Assembly: GCF_026914265.1 (NCBI RefSeq)
Contig: NC_069125.1
Span: 3,793,056 to 3,857,055 of the forward strand
Origin: Mya arenaria
Taxonomy: Eukaryota; Mollusca; Bivalvia; Myida; Myidae
DNA: 64,000 nucleotides
Direction of reading: 5' to 3'
The position numbers and the translations under genes are program-made. Below the pieces are notes generated by a model, which made no database searches, was not told the origin of the DNA, and saw only the letters and a program-made list of their open reading frames with translations. This document shows, in pieces, positions 59,554-64,000 of this stretch (its first letter is position 1; each line of letters opens with the position of its first letter).

Positions 59554-62500
59554 ATGTGGAGTAATTTTGTCTCAGGTTATCGGTCGGGATTGGGCATCTT
59601 CCTGATATGTCTCGTGATTGCCGCTACTTGCTTTACGGGAACGTCGGCCAAGGTCATCTGTGAGTACTCGAAAGTTACTATTCTCGGAAGCAATTGCCTC
59701 CCGTGAAGTCAGGGGAAGTTAGTTTGTCAGTTTTCGGTGGGGTGGGGCAGGGGCTTAGTATTATGAAGTTTTGTGTTACCATAAAACACTTTGTAACAAC
59801 TTCATTTGTTGATATCATGTAATTGGATAATCATTTTGATATAAGACTTATAAATTCATTATCCAAAGAAAAAAATATCATAAACTACGAGAATAGTTGA
59901 ATTATAGTAGCTTTTGACCGGACAACAGTCATTATCATGTGATATTTAAGGATTGATCGCATTGTTTCTTGCCTTCATTCTGTATGAACGCAGTGGGGCA
60001 CACGAGCAAATTCCATGAAGCGCGCAAGAAAAAATCCGATCAACACATATAAAAAATATATATTTAAGTTTTTTTATTCACTATGATTTAAAATTAGCAT
60101 TATCATCTGCAATTGAGTAATTGTTCTTAAAGAAATGTATCCGATATAATTCGTTTAAATAAACAATGACCATATAACTCTATGCGTGTTAAACCATGTT
60201 TTATCTGTTCAAAAGATTAGGCAAAAGTAAATATTTGAAATCGAAGCCAGTTTTGTCATCAAAACCGTAACATGCTTGTATTTTTTACAAACTATTCTGA
60301 ATTGTGCAACAGTTGTACGGCAGTTTGTCCTGATTCCTAAACGACGGAAATTAATGTATTTTACGAGATACCTCTTACCTCCTGAAGGTCTATTTGTTCT
60401 ATTTATTGCCATTTTAGACGCAAACCACGAATGTCTCGGCGACGACACATGCATAGAACACGCGGTGTGTGCCGATAATCTGTTCTGTACTTGTATCGAG
60501 GGCTACGAGGCCGTGTTCGACCTCTGTCTCAAAAAGGGAGGTAAGTTACCTAAGTGCTTCTTCCACCATTTGGGAAATGGGTCCATTCTGATTGTGAAAA
60601 ACAATGCTAAGTTTAATCTTATTCAGTGACTTCTTTCGGAATTATTTTCACCATCTGTTGTTTCCAAATTGGGATTTTTATATGACTTTAGAAAAATACG
60701 AAGTCATGATGAATTAGCAAATATATTACCAGATATCCATGTTTTTACTTTTTTATGCATACTTTATGCTGTAAAAGAGCTAGTCTTATCAAGATTTAAC
60801 TTATAATTTATCTCATTCATTCACAGAATCTGTATTTCATAAAATATTATAATTTGGGGGAAAAAGTGTACCCTTATTTGCAAGGAGAAACTGCCTCAGT
60901 TAAGTGCACTTAAAAACACTTTTATATTTTACAACGATTATGAAACAAGTTAGTAAACATTATATCAATCACTCTCCGCGTCTCGTTTGCACGATTTTAC
61001 TCGAGAATGTGGTCTTATGAGGTGGGGGATGCCGGAGTTCCTGAAGAAAACCCACTTGACCGAGTTAGTTTAAACTTTATTTAATTTTACAACGATTGTC
61101 CGAGTTGGTGACCACAAACCAAACTAGCATGCGCCTAGGCCGGGAATTGCCTATGTGAGAAGCCAGTGCGTTGACCACTGCGCTAACCGGACAACAATGC
61201 CTGAACAATAATGTGTTAAAACAACCAGAAAAGACAATAGAATGAGTACACTAACCATTCAATACAAAAACGTTTTTGGGATCAAATTCCTTAACAACAA
61301 TAATTTTATTTTCACAGTAGGAAAAATGCATATGTTTTTACAGCAGCCGGAACCAGTGCTGGCGCGTCATTACACTCAGGGATGCTGTCTGTCTTCACCT
61401 GCGTAGCGCTGGGGTTGATGGTTGGAGCTAAACTGAGCAGGCATGCAGGTAATGTCTCTTAATATTGCCATACGTTCAAAAATGCCAAAATCTCAGTTGG
61501 AACTTATTATAAAACATCTTCATTATGGAGCGAGCGGATCCATCCCTGTCAGTTTATAAGACAGCACAATATATTCTAACTGACTTTAGAATACAACCTT
61601 CATTTTAAGCTAATGAAATTACAGGTAGGCAGTCATTAAGTCCAAGACTAAATCTATAAGAGAATTTCACCTTTTGGGCGTGTTTCAAGGTCCGCCAACT
61701 GTCACTAATCCATAGACACTCACTGCGTCAGATTTTGCGTCACCAACGGGGAATCTATGAGTAAATAATGTTTACAGGCAGTGAGGTGACCTGAAGTAAA
61801 TTCTTAATGATTAAGCAGCGCCCGTTCACTATGTTCACTCCGCCCATTCTTATTCATTAAGAATTTACTTCATGTCATCTAGTTTATTACGATTGCTCAA
61901 TTTTAACGTGTGTTTTGCAGACGGGGAACTAAAATTTAACATCATGGGCCCGATTGTTCAGATCTTTGCTAAAGTTACAGGGATGTGATTTGTCCGCGGA
62001 TTCGCGGAATTCCGCGGATCTAATGGCACCAGGGACCCCCCCCCCAAAAAAAAAAATAAAAAAAAAAAAAAAAAATAATGATAAATAAATAAAATAAATA
62101 AATAAATATATTTTTAGCTGATTTAAAAAGTTTATAGAGTGCTTTTGATTGTAAGTTTTGATGTTCCAGTTTGTTTCAAATTTATACTCAGAAGAACTTT
62201 CAAAGGAGCTTCTAAAAAACCAGTTTTTCTTATACGGCTGTGTGCTTTTGACCCCAAAAGTACCCCCGAGAACCCATGGCCTAAATGGTTTCAGCCCTCC
62301 AGTTGCCAGGTCAATCACGTCCCTGAGTTAACAACAGGATTCACGACATCGTTGTTAACTTTTAAAGATGAACTATTTGGCGATGTGCTCATATATTTAA
62401 ATAAAACAAGTACAGCTGAAACAGTTGTCTCACCTCTTGTAAGGAATACTGCAGATCATAAGTGTATCTGTGAAACTTACAGAGCAATAGTGACTTGAAA

Positions 62501-63577
62501 GTTAACAACGATGACGCCTTTGACGTGAACAACGATGACGCCTTTGACGTGAACAACGATGTCGCCTTTGACGTGAACAACGATGACGCCTTTGACGTGA
62601 ACAACGAAGACGCCTTTGACGTGAACAACGATGACGCCTTTGACGTGAACAACGAAGACGCCTTTGACGTGAACAACGATGACGCCTTTGACGTGAACAA
62701 CGATGACGCCTTTGACGTGAACAACGATGACGCCTTTGACGTGAACAACGTTGTTTACTTTAACAAAGTTCTGAACAATCGGCCTCATGTCTGTTTAAAC
62801 GCGGGTCACAAACGTTGGACGCTAATGTCGATAGGCGAGTTCATTACTGAGCTGGAAACGTCAGTTATGTAATATTCAAAACACATATTGTAAACTCTAT
62901 ACTTTATAAGAAGGCGGTGGTCAAAATAAGCAAAAGACCGCAAGCCCTGCACTGGTTAAACGCTTTTCGGGCTCGCTCAAATTCTGGATTTTATATAGCA
63001 GGGCTTGTTAAGAATGTTCATGCTAAGCACTTGTGTTGGAACTCGGGCTTGTACACCCAAAGTCTAATTTCGATGACTGAGAATGTCGGGTCGAGCAAAA
63101 TGAGAAAGCCCTATTCTTAGTCATTAAGCTTTTACAAAATAGGTTTTTAGTAGACGGGTAATAAAATTATGACGTAGAACCAAATTATGACGTCATTGGT
63201 GTTAAATCTTTGTACTTATTGAGGGCCAATAGGCGACATCATTTGGTTGAAATGGAGGTTCTTATCTAAAACATGTTTACATTGTGTAGTTTCTGCATTA
63301 ATGTGAGAACATTTATTTCTTCCAGTCAAGAAATGTGTATGAATGAACATAACAATTGAGTTCATACAAGAGTATTAAACGTTATGACTGTGATGCAAGC
63401 TAGTAGCATTGACAAGTTCAGCTATGTTTAATTTTTTTAAGGTGAACTGTTCTATTAATTTGCCTCGTGCTGGCCTGTTCATCTGAAAGTTGATATCATA
63501 TTCTGTATTTGTTTGTTAGCGTTTCAAATGGAGATTGAATTGTGTTTTCTATTTCAGGGTATAAATTTGCAGACTGA
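59554..63577 (+). CDS. Gene B2: tandem paralogue of B1, one EB/EGF-like module
   Basis: Exons: 59554 or 59576 to 59659, 60418-60540, 61344-61448, 63558-63577; all junctions phase 1. With the ATG at 59554 the chain is 354 nt, or 117 residues. Exon 1 encodes a signal-peptide-like segment (SGLGIFLICLVIAATCFTG); if an acceptor at 59575 (TTTTGTCTCAG) is used instead it would be an internal exon fused to B1. Exon 2 encodes a six-Cys module (CLGDDTCIEHAVC, LFCTCIEGYEAVFDLC). Exon 3 (SLHSGMLSVFTCVALGLMVG then AKLSRHA) clearly parallels B1 exon 3 (SVFTC.ALG.M.GAK shared). The last exon gives GYKFAD and TGA at 63575-63577; an ATTAAA polyadenylation variant is at 63665. An alternative last exon at 61921 (DGELKFNIMGPIVQIF) has a usable acceptor. 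Function unknown. Confidence 0.6.
60960..61200 (-). mobile_element. tRNA-derived SINE, rearranged minus-strand copy
   Basis: Read on the minus strand: head TTGTCCGGTTAGCGCAGTGG at 61180-61197, then unique sequence, then a tail-like CGTTGTAAAATTAAATAAAG, followed by body sequence (AAGTGGGTTTTCTTCAGGAA, ATAAGACCACATTCTCGAG). The same parts occur in the 52.5-kb copy in the order head-body-tail, so this copy is a chimera of two SINE pieces or of a variant subfamily. It lies in the intron before the third B2 exon. Confidence 0.6.
61785..61879. repeat. Inverted repeat (fold-back)
   Basis: GAAGTAAATTCTTAATGA at about 61793-61810 pairs with TCATTAAGAATTTACTTC at about 61854-61871; the flanking GGTGACCT and ATGTCATC extend the stem imperfectly. 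The loop is about 43 bases with GTTCACTATGTTCACTCCGC. Confidence 0.6.
61960..62330 (-). repeat. Transposon-like debris with C/A homopolymer run
   Basis: The minus strand carries a coding-like block (FRPWVLGGTFGVKSTQPYKK, then NWFF) in the upper half and GGGGGGG/T-run sequence at 62035-62078. I recall similar peptide blocks as repetitive in molluscs; class unknown. No intact frame. Confidence 0.35.
62499..62750 (+). repeat. 24-bp tandem repeat, about 10.5 copies, open in frame
   Basis: The unit is AACGATGACGCCTTTGACGT plus GAAC (24 bp). Because 24 is a multiple of three, each frame keeps a constant octapeptide: NNDDAFDV on plus (with D to E or V variants), FTSKASSL or VHVKGVIV on minus. A 125-codon plus frame (62495-62872) includes the array, but it lies in the last B2 intron and lacks splice support. 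Each unit holds a TTGACGTGAA half-CRE-like motif. Confidence 0.9.
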
Positions 63578-63714
63578 CAATGAATACAGCATAACAGTTT
63601 AAAAAAAATGGGCATTGGCAAGAAGAAGAAAGCTGAAAATGAAATTTGTTTTGTTGATAACCAAATTAAAGTTTTTAACTCACGTTAAATGTTTGTTTAC
63701 TGTAAAACGGTAGA

Positions 63715-64000
63715 AGAATAAAAGTATCGATCATGTGTTTCCGGATCGGATCGAAAATTCCGACCCGAGGGCACGTGCGTAGTCGGAAAAACATGATGGC
63801 TATTTTTTCTTGCATATCTAAAATTATCAATTTGTGGAAAAAATGACAAGAAAACGCCATTTCATTCATTTCACCAAAATACGCGTGCGACGTTTTTTTA
63901 CTGATAATGTACTTTTCATAAACCATAAAATATAAAAGAAAAAAGATGTGACTCGTTGTTGCGCGTGACTCATCTAACATGGGGGTGTAAGACGGTTTTT
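63715..64000 (+). repeat. Interspersed repeat family R1, copy 2 (plus, runs off the window)
   Basis: It matches the reverse complement of about 4640-5040: TTCCGGATCGGATCGAAAA, CGGAAAAACATGATGG, TTATCAATTTGTGGAAAAAA and a CGCGTGACTCATCTAACAT end. It begins about 50 bases after the polyadenylation signal of gene B2. Confidence 0.55.

Noticed and set aside
61921..61988. Alternative terminal exon of gene B2 (DGELKFNIMGPIVQIF)
   Set aside because: An acceptor and phase are acceptable, but it borders transposon-like debris; the 63558 exon with a following polyadenylation variant is preferred. It is kept only as an alternative.

Overview
This is a eukaryotic, AT-rich, intron-rich and repeat-dense window. 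It has no operons and no CRISPR. Coding sequence is carried by short exons with GT..AG borders, separated by kilobases of interspersed elements. The element mix (a tRNA-headed SINE, a LINE whose ORF1 carries a 2A-like peptide, DIRS, PIF/Harbinger, fold-back elements, minisatellites in introns), together with an IL-17-receptor-like ectodomain gene, points to a lophotrochozoan, most probably a bivalve mollusc. The bivalve call rests partly on my recollection of similar repeats and was not checked by search.

Layout. 0-1.7 kb: a plus-strand 3' terminal exon (1562-1669) and an unidentified minus-strand coding-like segment (883-1105). 2.5-4.25 kb: a 1.7-kb inverted-repeat DNA transposon with TTA target duplications and a second inverted repeat nested inside. 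7.4-8.5 kb: a decayed DIRS-type retroelement. 10.4-13.8 kb: a decayed PIF/Harbinger transposase region. 17.4-21.8 kb: two 5'-truncated retroelements, one a LINE with an RT domain. 22-26.5 kb: mostly featureless, with two weak minus-strand terminal-exon candidates.

26.5-34.1 kb (plus): a complete seven-exon gene (gene A). It has a TATA box, a signal peptide, four six-cysteine EB/EGF-like modules with one phase-1 exon each, and a GPI-type hydrophobic tail; the splice chain predicts 223 residues. 35.2-35.4 kb: an orphan minus-strand terminal exon. 38.2-39.1 kb: a broken partial copy of the next gene. 39.3-41.2 kb: an element with an 83-bp tandem array.

42.8-52.1 kb (minus): a gene assembled here exon by exon (gene C). 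It has a signal peptide and an IL-17-receptor-like ectodomain but stops before any transmembrane or cytoplasmic domain, so it looks like a soluble receptor. Its largest assigned intron contains a nearly full-length, lesion-bearing 4.8-kb LINE on the opposite strand.

53.8-63.6 kb (plus): a tandem pair of small genes (B1, B2) with the plan signal peptide, one EB-like module, one hydrophobic segment, all phase-1 exons. The intron after the B1 module holds a roughly 40-bp minisatellite that resembles the exon's own 5' splice site. The intron before the last B2 exon holds a 24-bp array that is open in both directions.

The three recognisable host loci all encode secreted or cell-surface proteins, which would suit recognition or immune roles; that is inference. 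Everything else in the window is mobile DNA, its debris, or simple repeats.
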